The position numbers and the translations under genes were made by a program. DNA of 64,000 nt from Flavobacteriales bacterium. GTDB lineage: Bacteria; Bacteroidota; Bacteroidia; Flavobacteriales_F; PHOS-HE28. The notes beneath the pieces were generated by a model. The model made no database searches. It was not told the DNA's origin and saw nothing but the letters and a program-made list of their open reading frames with translations. Location of the stretch: NCBI GenBank assembly GCA_016700415.1, contig CP065018.1, forward strand, positions 558,001 through 622,000, given 5' to 3'. Positions 51,920 through 60,058 of the stretch are shown here, piece by piece (positions within the stretch are counted from its first letter, which is position 1; every line of letters starts with the position of its first letter).

Positions 51920-52855
51920 ATGAGATCGATGTTGACATGGATGCTGAGTACGTTGTTGTTCTGCATGACAGCTCATGTATGCCGTGCTCAGGCCTATCCT
52001 GACTCCTCCGCGTCATGGTGCTTTTCCGATTTTAATAATTCGGAGTTCACACGCATTCAAATGATCTTGGGACCTGATCCGGACACGGTGATTGCTGGCC
52101 AGACCTATAAGCGCATATTGGAATACATCATGAACGGTTCGTTTGATCATTCGGAACTGGTTCAGCGATTTTATGTGCGATCCGATACCACAGGCAAGGG
52201 CTACGTTATGCTGCTCGATTCCATGCAGGAGTATCTTGCGGTTGATGTCGCGGCGAATGCGGGAGATACGATCCCTAATGTGCTAACATCCTATACTTGG
52301 GGGCCTGATCCAGACTATGAGATCAGGACCGTGGTCGTGGATTCTATTCTATTATTGGAAAACAATGGAATCACTGTCAATCGTCTATTTATACATGCAA
52401 TTGGCTGGGAGCCACTCGTCCCATATATTGGTTATTATATGTTTTGGCAGTCAGGAATTGGAGGTTCGACCGGCCCTCTATTACAATTGGAAATAATATA
52501 TGGCAATACAGATCCAGATTGTTTAAGACTACATGATACCTACGTCTATTCCGAACAGTCCGGCAACCCGGGCCTTCCGGGTATTCCTTGTGATTGCTCG
52601 CTATTACCTGTTGGTATAGAGGAATTGCATTCGGCCATGACGGCCTTCATCACTCCCAACCCCTCCACCGGCCAGTTTATCCTCGTCCTCGCACAAAAAG
52701 CAAAAAGCATCGCTGTGTATTCTGCTACCGGCCAACAGATCTGGCAAGGCAGCGGCAACACCATAGATCTCACCACGCAGCCGCCCGGTGTGTACACGGC
52801 GGTGGTGGCCACTGAGCGGGGCAGGCAGGCGGTGCGGTTGGTGGTGGTTAGGTAG
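51920..52855 (+). CDS. T9SS type A cargo protein of unknown function
   Basis: A 311-residue exported protein. The signal peptide is LTWMLSTLLFCMTAHVCRA, cut before QAYPDSS. Residues about 25-230 match no family I know (GQTYKRILEYIMNGSFDHSE, ENNGITVNRLFIHAIGW). The last 75 residues are a type A T9SS sorting domain: FITPNPSTGQFILVLAQ, IAVYSATGQQIWQG, QPPGVYTAVVATERG. The body is clearly A/T-rich, whereas the sorting-domain end (after about 52620) returns to the GC-rich local style, suggesting a foreign passenger joined to a native export tail. Confidence 0.75.
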   Translation: MRSMLTWMLSTLLFCMTAHVCRAQAYPDSSASWCFSDFNNSEFTRIQMILGPDPDTVIAGQTYKRILEYIMNGSFDHSELVQRFYVRSDTTGKGYVMLLDSMQEYLAVDVAANAGDTIPNVLTSYTWGPDPDYEIRTVVVDSILLLENNGITVNRLFIHAIGWEPLVPYIGYYMFWQSGIGGSTGPLLQLEIIYGNTDPDCLRLHDTYVYSEQSGNPGLPGIPCDCSLLPVGIEELHSAMTAFITPNPSTGQFILVLAQKAKSIAVYSATGQQIWQGSGNTIDLTTQPPGVYTAVVATERGRQAVRLVVVR

Positions 52856-52856
52856 A

Positions 52857-53036
52857 TCAGCGGATGAGATCGATTAGCTGAACAGCTGATGGACGCACGA
52901 AGAACCCCGCGCTCACAAGTGACCAAGCCATTGGATGGGGAGCACAGCTGCGGAGCGGGCATAGTGCAAAACACTTGCAAGGGAACTGTTCATTCCAAAA
53001 CAGACAGAGTCTAAGCCTGACAACCGACAACCCATA
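52857..53036. repeat. GATTAGCTGAACAGCTGATGG and GACAAC words
   Basis: The gap between the convergent T9SS protein and rhomboid genes holds ATCAGCGGATGAGATCGATT/AGCTGAACAGCTGATGG at its start and GCCTGACAACCGACAACCC near its end, single arms of word types found as inverted pairs elsewhere. Confidence 0.5.
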
Positions 53037-53044
53037 ACTCGGCC

Positions 53045-53803
53045 CTACCCTTCCCAAGGATAGGTGCTGCTCGTGCGTGAAGGATCATACATGGGGTCGG
53101 TCTGTCCGTCTTGGCCGACACGGGGTTCAGGAGGTTGCTCATCACCGGGGTCACTGCCTGGAAGCAGAAGTTCCTCTTCGTCCTCTTCCTCCTCTTCAAC
53201 CCTTGGCGGCGGCACATGGGCAGGCGGCACGTTGCGGTACCACCAGGCCAGCAACGACCCTACGACCCCGCCGAACAGATGGCTTTCCCAACTGACGCCG
53301 GGTTGGATGGGCAGGACGCCCCACCACATGCTGCCGTAGAGGAAGACCACGATCAAGGAGACGGCCATCAGCGCGATGCGCCTGCGGAACAGCCCGCTGA
53401 AGAAATGGAAACCCGCCAAGGCATACACGATGCCACTGGCGCCGATGTGATGGCTTTCGCGCCCCATGGCCCACACCCACAGCCCGGTGGTCAGCCAACT
53501 GACCAGCACCACGCGCCCGGCGGCCTTCGGATAGAAGTAGACGGTGAACCAGCCCAGCAGTAGCAAGGGTAGACTGTTGTTCACCAGATGCTCCAACCCG
53601 CCATGCAGGAAGGGCGCGAACACGATGCCGCGCAAACCCGTGATGGTGCGGGGAAGGATCCCGAAACGCGCCAAGTCCAAGTGGTAGACCAGGTCGAAGC
53701 CCAGCACCACCCACATCAGCGCGACCACCATTGCGGGCGGGATCAGCGCGGTGAGCAGCCGCCTGCGGTCGTGATCGATGGACTGGACGTAAATTATTGC
53801 CAT
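53045..53803 (-). CDS. Rhomboid family intramembrane serine protease
   Basis: A 252-residue membrane protein with six helices. The catalytic Ser is in HHIGASGIVYALAG (GxSG) and the catalytic His in SWESHLFGGVVGSLLAW; HGGLEHLVNNSLPLLLLG matches the conserved HxxxxHLxxN helix 2 region. The last 50 residues form a cytoplasmic acidic, Pro-rich tail (RVEEEEEDEEELLLPGSDPG). It cuts membrane-spanning proteins within the bilayer; the substrate is unknown. Confidence 0.9.
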   Translation of the reverse strand: MAIIYVQSIDHDRRRLLTALIPPAMVVALMWVVLGFDLVYHLDLARFGILPRTITGLRGIVFAPFLHGGLEHLVNNSLPLLLLGWFTVYFYPKAAGRVVLVSWLTTGLWVWAMGRESHHIGASGIVYALAGFHFFSGLFRRRIALMAVSLIVVFLYGSMWWGVLPIQPGVSWESHLFGGVVGSLLAWWYRNVPPAHVPPPRVEEEEEDEEELLLPGSDPGDEQPPEPRVGQDGQTDPMYDPSRTSSTYPWEG

Positions 53804-53865
53804 GTATCACGCAGTCTTCACGATCTTCGGGCCGGAATAGACTTCGGCCACCTTGTCAGGCGAAG

Positions 53866-54384
53866 ATGAACAAACAACGACGATCCATGCATTCGATCCA
53901 ACATTCCTCTGTACAACGCATTGGTGTTATAGGTGTCGCCACTACGCTTTTCTTTCTCCTCGCATGTTCTTCCAGCCGGAAGTCCGAAGCACCGACCGCC
54001 CCGCCCGCGGCGGAGACGGTGCGGATCGTGAAGGGGGATCCGCCTGCCAAAAGCGAACTGGCGCAGCTGATGCGTGAAATGACCGCCTTTGCCGATACCA
54101 CCGGGAAACGGCTCAGTGAAGGAAGGGACCTTCTGCCATTCCCGGAACAGTTCAAGAAGCTGAAAACAGCGGAAGCCACACCCGGGATGGTGCACCGGGG
54201 CACCTTCGATCCGTTCGCCCAGGCCTGGCTGCACCAGTTGGATTCGCTCTACACCACGCCTAAGGCCGATCGCACAAATGTGTTCAACGACCTGATAATG
54301 GCCTGCGCCGGCTGCCATGGCCAGATGTGTCCCGGTCCGCTGGTGCGGATCAATAAATTGAGCATTCCGGAGGATGGGGAATGA
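53866..54384 (+). CDS. c-type cytochrome lipoprotein, monohaem
   Basis: A 172-residue exported protein. Hydrophobic GVIGVATTLFFLLAC ends in a lipobox Cys, so it is probably a membrane-anchored lipoprotein. A single haem-attachment motif CAGCH lies near the C-terminus (MACAGCHGQMCPGPLVRI), at an unusually late position: the haem-binding part is a short C-terminal piece after a helical region. The ccm operon in this window would mature it. The next gene frame opens inside its stop codon (ATGA) although that protein's signal peptide starts 20 codons later. Confidence 0.8.
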   Translation: MNKQRRSMHSIQHSSVQRIGVIGVATTLFFLLACSSSRKSEAPTAPPAAETVRIVKGDPPAKSELAQLMREMTAFADTTGKRLSEGRDLLPFPEQFKKLKTAEATPGMVHRGTFDPFAQAWLHQLDSLYTTPKADRTNVFNDLIMACAGCHGQMCPGPLVRINKLSIPEDGE

Positions 54385-54440
54385 CCTCCGGCGTCGGCGT
54401 CCGCATTGAACCATTCCCGGTCCCGCACGTCAAAACCAGC

Positions 54441-55751
54441 ATGCAGTCCTCCACACTGATCCCTTGCTTAGCCCTCTTGGCGCTCCCTTCCTTTGCCTTG
54501 GCCCAAACACCCTACTTCCCGGCGCCTGTTGCCGGAAGCACATGGGAAATCACGGACCCCGCGACGCTCGGCTGGTGCCCGGAACGCATCGATTCGCTCT
54601 ACGCCTATCTCGGCGACCACCACACCAAAGGCTTCATCCTGCTGAAGGACGGCCGGATCGTGCTGGAACACTACTTCGGCACGTTCACGCAGGACAGCTT
54701 GTGGTACTGGGCCAGCGCCGGAAAGACCTTGACGAGCACCATCGTCGGGATCGCCCAGGAGGACGGGTCCCTTGATATCAACGAACCCGTGAGCACCTAT
54801 CTCGGCCCAGGCTGGACGGCGGAAACGCCCATACAGGAGGCCGCCATCACGGTAAGGCATCAGCTCACCATGACCACGGGCCTGGATGATGGCGTGGCCA
54901 ACAGCGACTGCACCGACCCGGCGTGCTTGGCATACATCGCCGACGCCGGTGATCGCTGGGCCTATCACAATGCGCCTTACACGCTGCTCCAGGAAGTGGT
55001 GGCCAATGCCACCGGCCAGAACTACTACACCTACTTCAATGCCCGGCTGCGGGATCCCATCGGCATGGAGGGTTTCTGGCTGCCCATCCTGTACAACCGC
55101 GTTTATTTCAGCACGGTCCGCAGCATGGCGCGTTTCGGGCTGCTGGCCTCCAACGGCATGGTGTGGGGCACGGACACCATCCTGCATGACAGCGCGTATT
55201 TCCATGCCGCCATCACGCCTTCACAGAACCTGAACCACAGCTACGGCTACCTCTGGTGGCTGAACGGACAGGACAGCTTCATGCTGCCCAGTAGCCAGTT
55301 CGTATTCCCGGGGGAACTGGTGCCGCACGCCCCAGCGGACATGTACAGCGCGCTCGGGAAGAACGACCAGATCATCAATGTGGCACCCGGCCAAGGGCTG
55401 GTGCTGGTGCGCATGGGCGACCCCGCATATGACGCACAATTAGTCTCCTCGGTCTTTGATGACCACGTATGGCAATACGTGAACGCGTTGGATTGCAACA
55501 CCGGCATCGATGAAGTCGGGCTGCAGCAGGGACCGGTCCTTGCGCCAAACCCGTGCAAGGACGTGGTCCGGTTCCAATTGCCCAACAAGGTCCGTTCCGC
55601 GGAGGTCACCTTGTTCGACACCATGGGCAGGACCGTGCTGACCACGCGCAGCACCGGGACCATCGACGTTTCAATGCTGGCCCCGGGATCCTATGCTGTG
55701 CGCATCATTTCCGACGGTAAAACATGGACTTCGGCCCTCAAAAAAGAATAG
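54441..55751 (+). CDS. Serine hydrolase (beta-lactamase/class C-like), T9SS type A
   Basis: A 436-residue exported protein. The signal peptide is MQSSTLIPCLALLALPSFALA. The beta-lactamase-like fold has SxxK in WYWASAGKTLTSTIVG (nucleophile near residue 91) and the YxN motif in WAYHNAPYTLLQEVV. A third motif, normally KTG/HxG-like, may be in DMYSALGKNDQIINV (LGKND). The last 80 residues form a type A T9SS domain (LAPNPCKDVVRFQLPN; LTTRSTGTIDVSMLAPGSYA). It is probably a surface or secreted esterase or D-aminopeptidase/D,D-peptidase type hydrolase; the substrate is unknown. An earlier ATG at 54381 overlaps the upstream stop. Confidence 0.85.
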   Translation: MQSSTLIPCLALLALPSFALAQTPYFPAPVAGSTWEITDPATLGWCPERIDSLYAYLGDHHTKGFILLKDGRIVLEHYFGTFTQDSLWYWASAGKTLTSTIVGIAQEDGSLDINEPVSTYLGPGWTAETPIQEAAITVRHQLTMTTGLDDGVANSDCTDPACLAYIADAGDRWAYHNAPYTLLQEVVANATGQNYYTYFNARLRDPIGMEGFWLPILYNRVYFSTVRSMARFGLLASNGMVWGTDTILHDSAYFHAAITPSQNLNHSYGYLWWLNGQDSFMLPSSQFVFPGELVPHAPADMYSALGKNDQIINVAPGQGLVLVRMGDPAYDAQLVSSVFDDHVWQYVNALDCNTGIDEVGLQQGPVLAPNPCKDVVRFQLPNKVRSAEVTLFDTMGRTVLTTRSTGTIDVSMLAPGSYAVRIISDGKTWTSALKKE

Positions 55752-55776
55752 CGCTTTCCGCTATGCGGGACGCTTC

Positions 55777-55784
55777 TATATTTG
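55777..55784 (+). promoter_or_regulatory. TAnnTTTG -7 box for tRNA-Leu
   Basis: TATATTTG ends nine bases before the first base of the mature tRNA. TTTC 18 bases upstream may be a weak -33 element. Spacing fits a transcript with a very short 5' leader. Confidence 0.75.
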
Positions 55785-55793
55785 CGGCCCCTT

Positions 55794-55877
55794 GCCCAGG
55801 TGGTGAAATTGGTAGACACGCACGCTTGAGGGGCGTGTGGCCGAAAGGCTGTGCTGGTTCGAGTCCAGTCCTGGGCA
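55794..55877 (+). tRNA. tRNA-Leu (anticodon GAG)
   Basis: An 84-base class II tRNA. The acceptor stem is GCCCAGG / CCTGGGC with discriminator A; the D arm contains GGTAGAC. The anticodon stem CACGC/GCGTG encloses the loop TTGAGGG, giving anticodon GAG (CUC/CUU). A long variable arm (GGCCGAAAGGCT) marks Leu/Ser class, and the T arm is CTGGTTCGAGTCCAG. CCA is not encoded. The promoter lies directly before it and a hairpin terminator directly after. Confidence 0.96.
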
Positions 55878-55888
55878 CTTGGTGATCT

Positions 55889-55917
55889 AGCCCTGTCGCG
55901 AAGCGGCAGGGCTTTTT
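55889..55917 (+). terminator. Rho-independent terminator after tRNA-Leu
   Basis: AGCCCTG-T-CGC-GAA-GCG-G-CAGGGCT followed by TTTT: a two-part stem with a T run, 12 bases past the tRNA end. Confidence 0.85.
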
Positions 55918-55991
55918 CGTGACCGACTTGCCAAGCGAAGCTTGAGCAAGGAAGGGCACGAAAAAAGACCGTGAGCGAAGCGAGGGGGCTT

Positions 55992-56197
55992 GATCCACTC
56001 CACGGCTAAACCTGGTCCGACGAAGTCAATCCAGTCCTGGGCACTTTCGTGAAACGATAGTGGTGATAGCTCATGGAATGAGGGCACGCGATCCACTCCA
56101 CGACCAAACCTGGTCCGACGAAGTCGATCCAGTCCTGGGCACGCGATCCACTCCACGGCCAAACCTGGTCCGACGAAGCCGATCCAGTCCTGGGCAC
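55992..56197 (+). repeat. Three 53-bp repeats ending in the tRNA-Leu 3' sequence
   Basis: Copies at 55992-56044, 56090-56142 and 56145-56197 share GATCCACTCCACG, CCAAACCTGGTCCGACGAAG (C/T variant in copy one) and TCCAGTCCTGGGCAC. The last 15 bases are identical to the tRNA T-stem, acceptor and following base (55864-55878). Copies two and three are tandem with a 55-bp period; 45 bases separate the first two. The gap 55918-56592 has no gene I support; minus-strand frames here are antisense to the repeats. Confidence 0.85.
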
Positions 56198-56592
56198 CAA
56201 AGGTGCAAAATGGCTCCGCGAAAGCAGTGTCACCTACTGAATTCCTACAGCGGTCGACCGCAGCAGTCGTTCCTGATGTGGTGCCGCTATGACCATTGGG
56301 GCCGACATCCATGGCCGTGTTGTTCAAGGGGCACCACGCCACGAGGCCGGAGGTGGGCACGTAGCTCGGCACTTAGACCATGACTGAGAAAGTGAAGGCG
56401 CTAGCGAGACAGAGTAAAACTATTCTCATCGTTCAGTGATCTTGGCTTAGGGCATGGCCACGGTCCGTGGTCTTTCACATGACGGAAGTAAAGCGATCGC
56501 ACCGCGTCGCTGAGCATCTGCGGAAAGCTGATCCTCCGAGTACGGACAACTAAATGGATCTGCTCTCGTCTATGATGAAACTCCACCCGTAC

Positions 56593-58497
56593 ATGCGTCG
56601 ACTTATTACACTTCTCCTCCCGGCACTGCTGCCATTTGCCAGCATGGCCCAATGCAACTTCAACTACCAATTCTACCAGACCGGTAATTGTTACTTGGTC
56701 GGGTTTGATATCGGGCTTATCGTTTCCGGTGGGACCGCACCCTATACGATCACCTGGTATGCCCAAGGAATGCCCATCGGCACAGGCGAGATCATTTCGG
56801 TTCAAACGACCATGAACAGTCCCCTCGTAACGGTGGAAGTGACCGATGGGTCAGGCTGCACCGAGAACACCGCGGAGTATTGGATCGACCCGGGAAGCTT
56901 TGTGACAGCGGATGTCAGTTCGCAACCGGACCCCTTGGACTGCTCGAACAACGTGTTGACCCTGGACAATGTCAATAGCGTCGGTGGTTGCGGAAACGTC
57001 ATCGTGGCCTTGGGATCCCCCTCAAATGAGATCGGCAGTTATTCCCAATCTCCCATCGTGCTTTCCGGCTTCCCCTCTGGAACTTCCACCCTGTTCCTCA
57101 TCCCCAACGGTCAGTGCGGACTTTGCCCTACCCTCTTGACCGTGAACGTTCCCAACACCTGTGGTGCCAACACCATCAGCGGGCGGGTCTATGTGGACAG
57201 CGACAACTCCTGTACGTTCAACAACGGTGACGGGCCGGCCCCGGGGGTGTTCGTGCGGGCGGATGGTCCCCAGGTCCAATCGGTCGCCACGAACACGGCT
57301 GGATCGTACACTGCTCACCTCATTGACGGTCAGTACGCACTGGACCTTCCGGGCTTAGGTCCGATCTGGAACATCAGCTGCATGCCGAGCGGTGCTCAGA
57401 ATGTGACCGTACCGCCCAATGCCAATGCTATGGACTTCGGCCTCACGCCCGTTGGCACCTTCAACGACCTTGCGGTTTCCATCACCGGCCAAGGCCAACA
57501 CCGGGGCGGCATTAACACCCAGTTGATGGTGACCTGCCACAACAGCGGGAACACGACCATAGGCGGCACATTGAACCTCACCTTTGACCCTGTGCTTTCA
57601 TACATCGTCAGCATTCCTGCGGAAACAGGGCTGTCCGGAAGCTCCGTTAGTTGGTCCGTGCCGCCCATTGCACCGTTCGCGTCAATGACCTACCACGTCA
57701 CCTTGCATGTGCCGAGTTCAGCCACATTGGGGGATACGTTGACCTATACCGCGAACATCTTCACAACACCCGCGGATGACGCCTCCGCAAATAATTCCGA
57801 CCAGGTGGACCGCATCATCGTAGGAAGCTTCGACCCGAATGACAAGCAGGTACTTCCCGCTGGCGATCTGCCCATCCTGGAGGCCCAGAGCGGGCGCACG
57901 CTGGATTACATCGTGCGGTTCCAGAACACCGGCAATGCCGAGGCCTTGAACGTTCGCATCGAGGACGAGATCGACCCCTTGCTGGACCTGAGCACCTTGG
58001 AGGTGGTGGATGCCAGTCACGCTTGGAGCGCGGTCGTCACAGAACGATCGGCCGTTTTCCGGTTCGACGGCATCAACCTGCCCGACAGCGGAAGCGACTT
58101 CGCTGCGAGCCAAGGCTTCATCCGTTACAGGCTAGCACCGGTCCCGGATGTCGGCGTGAACGATCTGATCACCAATGAGGCCAACATTTTCTTCGACTAC
58201 AACCTGCCTGTGATCACCAATACGGTGAGCACGACGGTGGTGGACGTGTCGACCGGGATCCGGACCGTAACGGACAACAGCCTTGACCTCCTGTACGATG
58301 CCGATGGCCTGACCCTTCGTTCGACCAGCGCGATAGAACGTGTGGATATTTTCGATGCCACGGGTCATCTGGTGAACACTGTCTCAGGCAAGGGCCAGCG
58401 GCGGCTCCGCCTCGCCATGAACGGGCTTAGCAACGGGGTGTATCTGCTCAAGGTGCAGCGACCGCAAGACCTGCGGATGGTGCGCGTGGTGCATTGA
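56593..58497 (+). CDS. Secreted DUF7619-type repeat protein, T9SS type A
   Basis: A 634-residue exported protein. The start MRRLITLLLPALLPFASMAQ gives a signal peptide; ATGs six or more codons earlier are possible. An N-terminal Ig/SprB-like part (GGTAPYTITWYAQGMPIGTG) precedes a Cna-B/SdrD-like module (ISGRVYVDSDNSCTFNNGDG). Next comes the conserved module with VGSFDPNDKQVLPAGDLP, LDYIVRFQNTGNAEALNVRI and NEANIFFDYNLPVITNT, which matches DUF7619 of Bacteroidota surface proteins. It ends with a short T9SS type A domain (LRSTSAIERVDIFDATGHLV; LSNGVYLLKVQ). It is probably a cell-surface or secreted adhesin-like protein. Confidence 0.83.
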   Translation: MRRLITLLLPALLPFASMAQCNFNYQFYQTGNCYLVGFDIGLIVSGGTAPYTITWYAQGMPIGTGEIISVQTTMNSPLVTVEVTDGSGCTENTAEYWIDPGSFVTADVSSQPDPLDCSNNVLTLDNVNSVGGCGNVIVALGSPSNEIGSYSQSPIVLSGFPSGTSTLFLIPNGQCGLCPTLLTVNVPNTCGANTISGRVYVDSDNSCTFNNGDGPAPGVFVRADGPQVQSVATNTAGSYTAHLIDGQYALDLPGLGPIWNISCMPSGAQNVTVPPNANAMDFGLTPVGTFNDLAVSITGQGQHRGGINTQLMVTCHNSGNTTIGGTLNLTFDPVLSYIVSIPAETGLSGSSVSWSVPPIAPFASMTYHVTLHVPSSATLGDTLTYTANIFTTPADDASANNSDQVDRIIVGSFDPNDKQVLPAGDLPILEAQSGRTLDYIVRFQNTGNAEALNVRIEDEIDPLLDLSTLEVVDASHAWSAVVTERSAVFRFDGINLPDSGSDFAASQGFIRYRLAPVPDVGVNDLITNEANIFFDYNLPVITNTVSTTVVDVSTGIRTVTDNSLDLLYDADGLTLRSTSAIERVDIFDATGHLVNTVSGKGQRRLRLAMNGLSNGVYLLKVQRPQDLRMVRVVH

Positions 58498-58661
58498 TAC
58501 GTACCGGTCCGGGTATCTGGCCACCCAAAAACTGCCTCGACACTGCGCTTTTTCATGTCGCACGTGGCCGTATCCATGTGGAGCTGAGCGGGTATTACAA
58601 AAGTGGGCAGCATGGAAAAGCTTGACCAAACTGCCGAGGTCCATGTGGTCGTGGTAACCAC

Positions 58662-58669
58662 TACGTTTG
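58662..58669 (+). promoter_or_regulatory. TAnnTTTG -7 box for the chitinase gene
   Basis: TACGTTTG ends four bases before the ATG at 58674, predicting a leaderless transcript. Confidence 0.65.
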
Positions 58670-58673
58670 CTCA

Positions 58674-59981
58674 ATGCGGCTGCTGCCATCCCTCTCCACC
58701 TTCTTCTTGGTCGGTGCGCTGAGCGCCCAGTCCCCAGCACTCATCGGGTACTGGCACAACTGGGACATCGCCGGTGCCCCTTACATATCCTTGGACCAGA
58801 TCGATCCGCGCTACGATGTGATCGAGGTCTCATTCGCTGAACCGGTTTTCGGCTCAACGTCGCAGATGGTATTCACGCCCAGCGCGACCGATCCGACCAC
58901 CTTCGCGGCGCAAGTGGCCGCTCTGCGCTCCTCCGGCCACAAAGTGCTCATCAGCATCGGAGGGGCCAATGCCACGGTGCAGTTGAACAGCGATGCCGAA
59001 CGCGATGAGCTCACGGCCAGCATGCTGGGGATATTGGCCGACTTCGGCTTCGACGGGATCGACATCGACCTGGAGGGAGCTTCCATAAGCATCACCGGCG
59101 GCACGATCACCACCCCGATCGATGCGCCGATGCTGCGGCTGATCCAGGCGATCGAGGACATCGGCGATGCCTTCGAACTGAACACCGGCACTCCGATGAT
59201 GTTGACCATGGCCCCGGAAACGGCCAGCGTGCAAGGTGGACAAAGTGCTTTCGGCAGCATCTGGGGCGCCTATCTCCCCTTGATCCATGCGCTGCGCGAC
59301 CGCCTCGACATCCTGCAAGTGCAGCTTTACAACAGCGGCAGCATGTACGGCATCGATGGCGCCATCTACGACCAAGGCACCGCGGATTTTATCGTGAGCC
59401 AGACGGAGGCGGTGATCCAAGGCTTCACAACTTCGGGCGGACCTTTTAACGGGTTGGCGCCGGAACAGATCGCCGTGGGCCTTCCCGCTTGTGCCGATGC
59501 GGCGGGCGGCGGTTATTCGGATACGGCCACCGTTGCTGCGGCATTGCGCTACCTGCACGGCACCGGCCCGCAGCCGGGCTCCTACACGTTGGCCCAGACC
59601 GCCGGTTATCCCGCTTTGCGCGGCATGATGACCTGGAGCATCAATTGGGACGCGGCCGGAAGCTGCGACGGCACGTACAGTTTCGCGGAGAACTACGAGC
59701 GGATCTTTCAAGGCAACACCACAGCGGTGGCGGCACTTTCCAAGGGCCCGGCATTGCTGCTTTCACCGAACCCGGCCACGGACATTATTACTGTCCGCGG
59801 ACTTGATCAGGGAACGCATGCGGTGAATATCCTGGACCTAAGCGGCAGGGTGCTTCGGACAATGGCATTGCGGTGGACGACTCCCTCGATCTCCGTAAGT
59901 GACCTGCCCGCAGGATCGTACTTCCTCCGGTTTGATGCGGATCAGAAACAACGGCCCATCGCGTTCGTGAAAATCCCGTAG
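58674..59981 (+). CDS. GH18 chitinase-like glycosidase, T9SS type A
   Basis: A 435-residue exported enzyme. Signal peptide MRLLPSLSTFFLVGALSA. The GH18 barrel has GYWHNWDI, HKVLISIGGANATVQL and the catalytic DxxDxDxE signature in FGFDGIDIDLEGA (Glu near residue 136), then MLTMAPETASV and a MMTWSINWDAAGSC closing strand. It hydrolyses beta-1,4-GlcNAc chains by substrate-assisted catalysis. The last 80 residues are a type A T9SS sorting domain (LSPNPATDIITVRGLD; VNILDLSGRVLRTM; LPAGSYFLRFD). The ATG sits just after a -7 box, so the transcript appears leaderless. Confidence 0.92.
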   Translation: MRLLPSLSTFFLVGALSAQSPALIGYWHNWDIAGAPYISLDQIDPRYDVIEVSFAEPVFGSTSQMVFTPSATDPTTFAAQVAALRSSGHKVLISIGGANATVQLNSDAERDELTASMLGILADFGFDGIDIDLEGASISITGGTITTPIDAPMLRLIQAIEDIGDAFELNTGTPMMLTMAPETASVQGGQSAFGSIWGAYLPLIHALRDRLDILQVQLYNSGSMYGIDGAIYDQGTADFIVSQTEAVIQGFTTSGGPFNGLAPEQIAVGLPACADAAGGGYSDTATVAAALRYLHGTGPQPGSYTLAQTAGYPALRGMMTWSINWDAAGSCDGTYSFAENYERIFQGNTTAVAALSKGPALLLSPNPATDIITVRGLDQGTHAVNILDLSGRVLRTMALRWTTPSISVSDLPAGSYFLRFDADQKQRPIAFVKIP

Positions 59982-60058
59982 GCGGCATCCGGGGAACACT
60001 ATTGTGTTGATCGTGTACAGCACGTACTGATCAACTCGCCATCTCCGTTCCTGCCAAG

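Noticed and set aside
51805..52002. A 65-codon frame in the gap before the A/T-rich T9SS protein
   Set aside because: It overlaps the signal peptide of the real gene in another frame and lacks any domain.
55738..55998. Minus-strand open frame over tRNA-Leu (RTGLEPAQPFGHTPLKRAC)
   Set aside because: This is the familiar false protein produced by translating the antisense strand of a tRNA-Leu gene.
55992..56197. CRISPR array
   Set aside because: Only three copies, unequal spacing (98 and 55 bases), essentially no unique spacer between copies two and three, no cas genes, and the repeat shares the tRNA 3' end.
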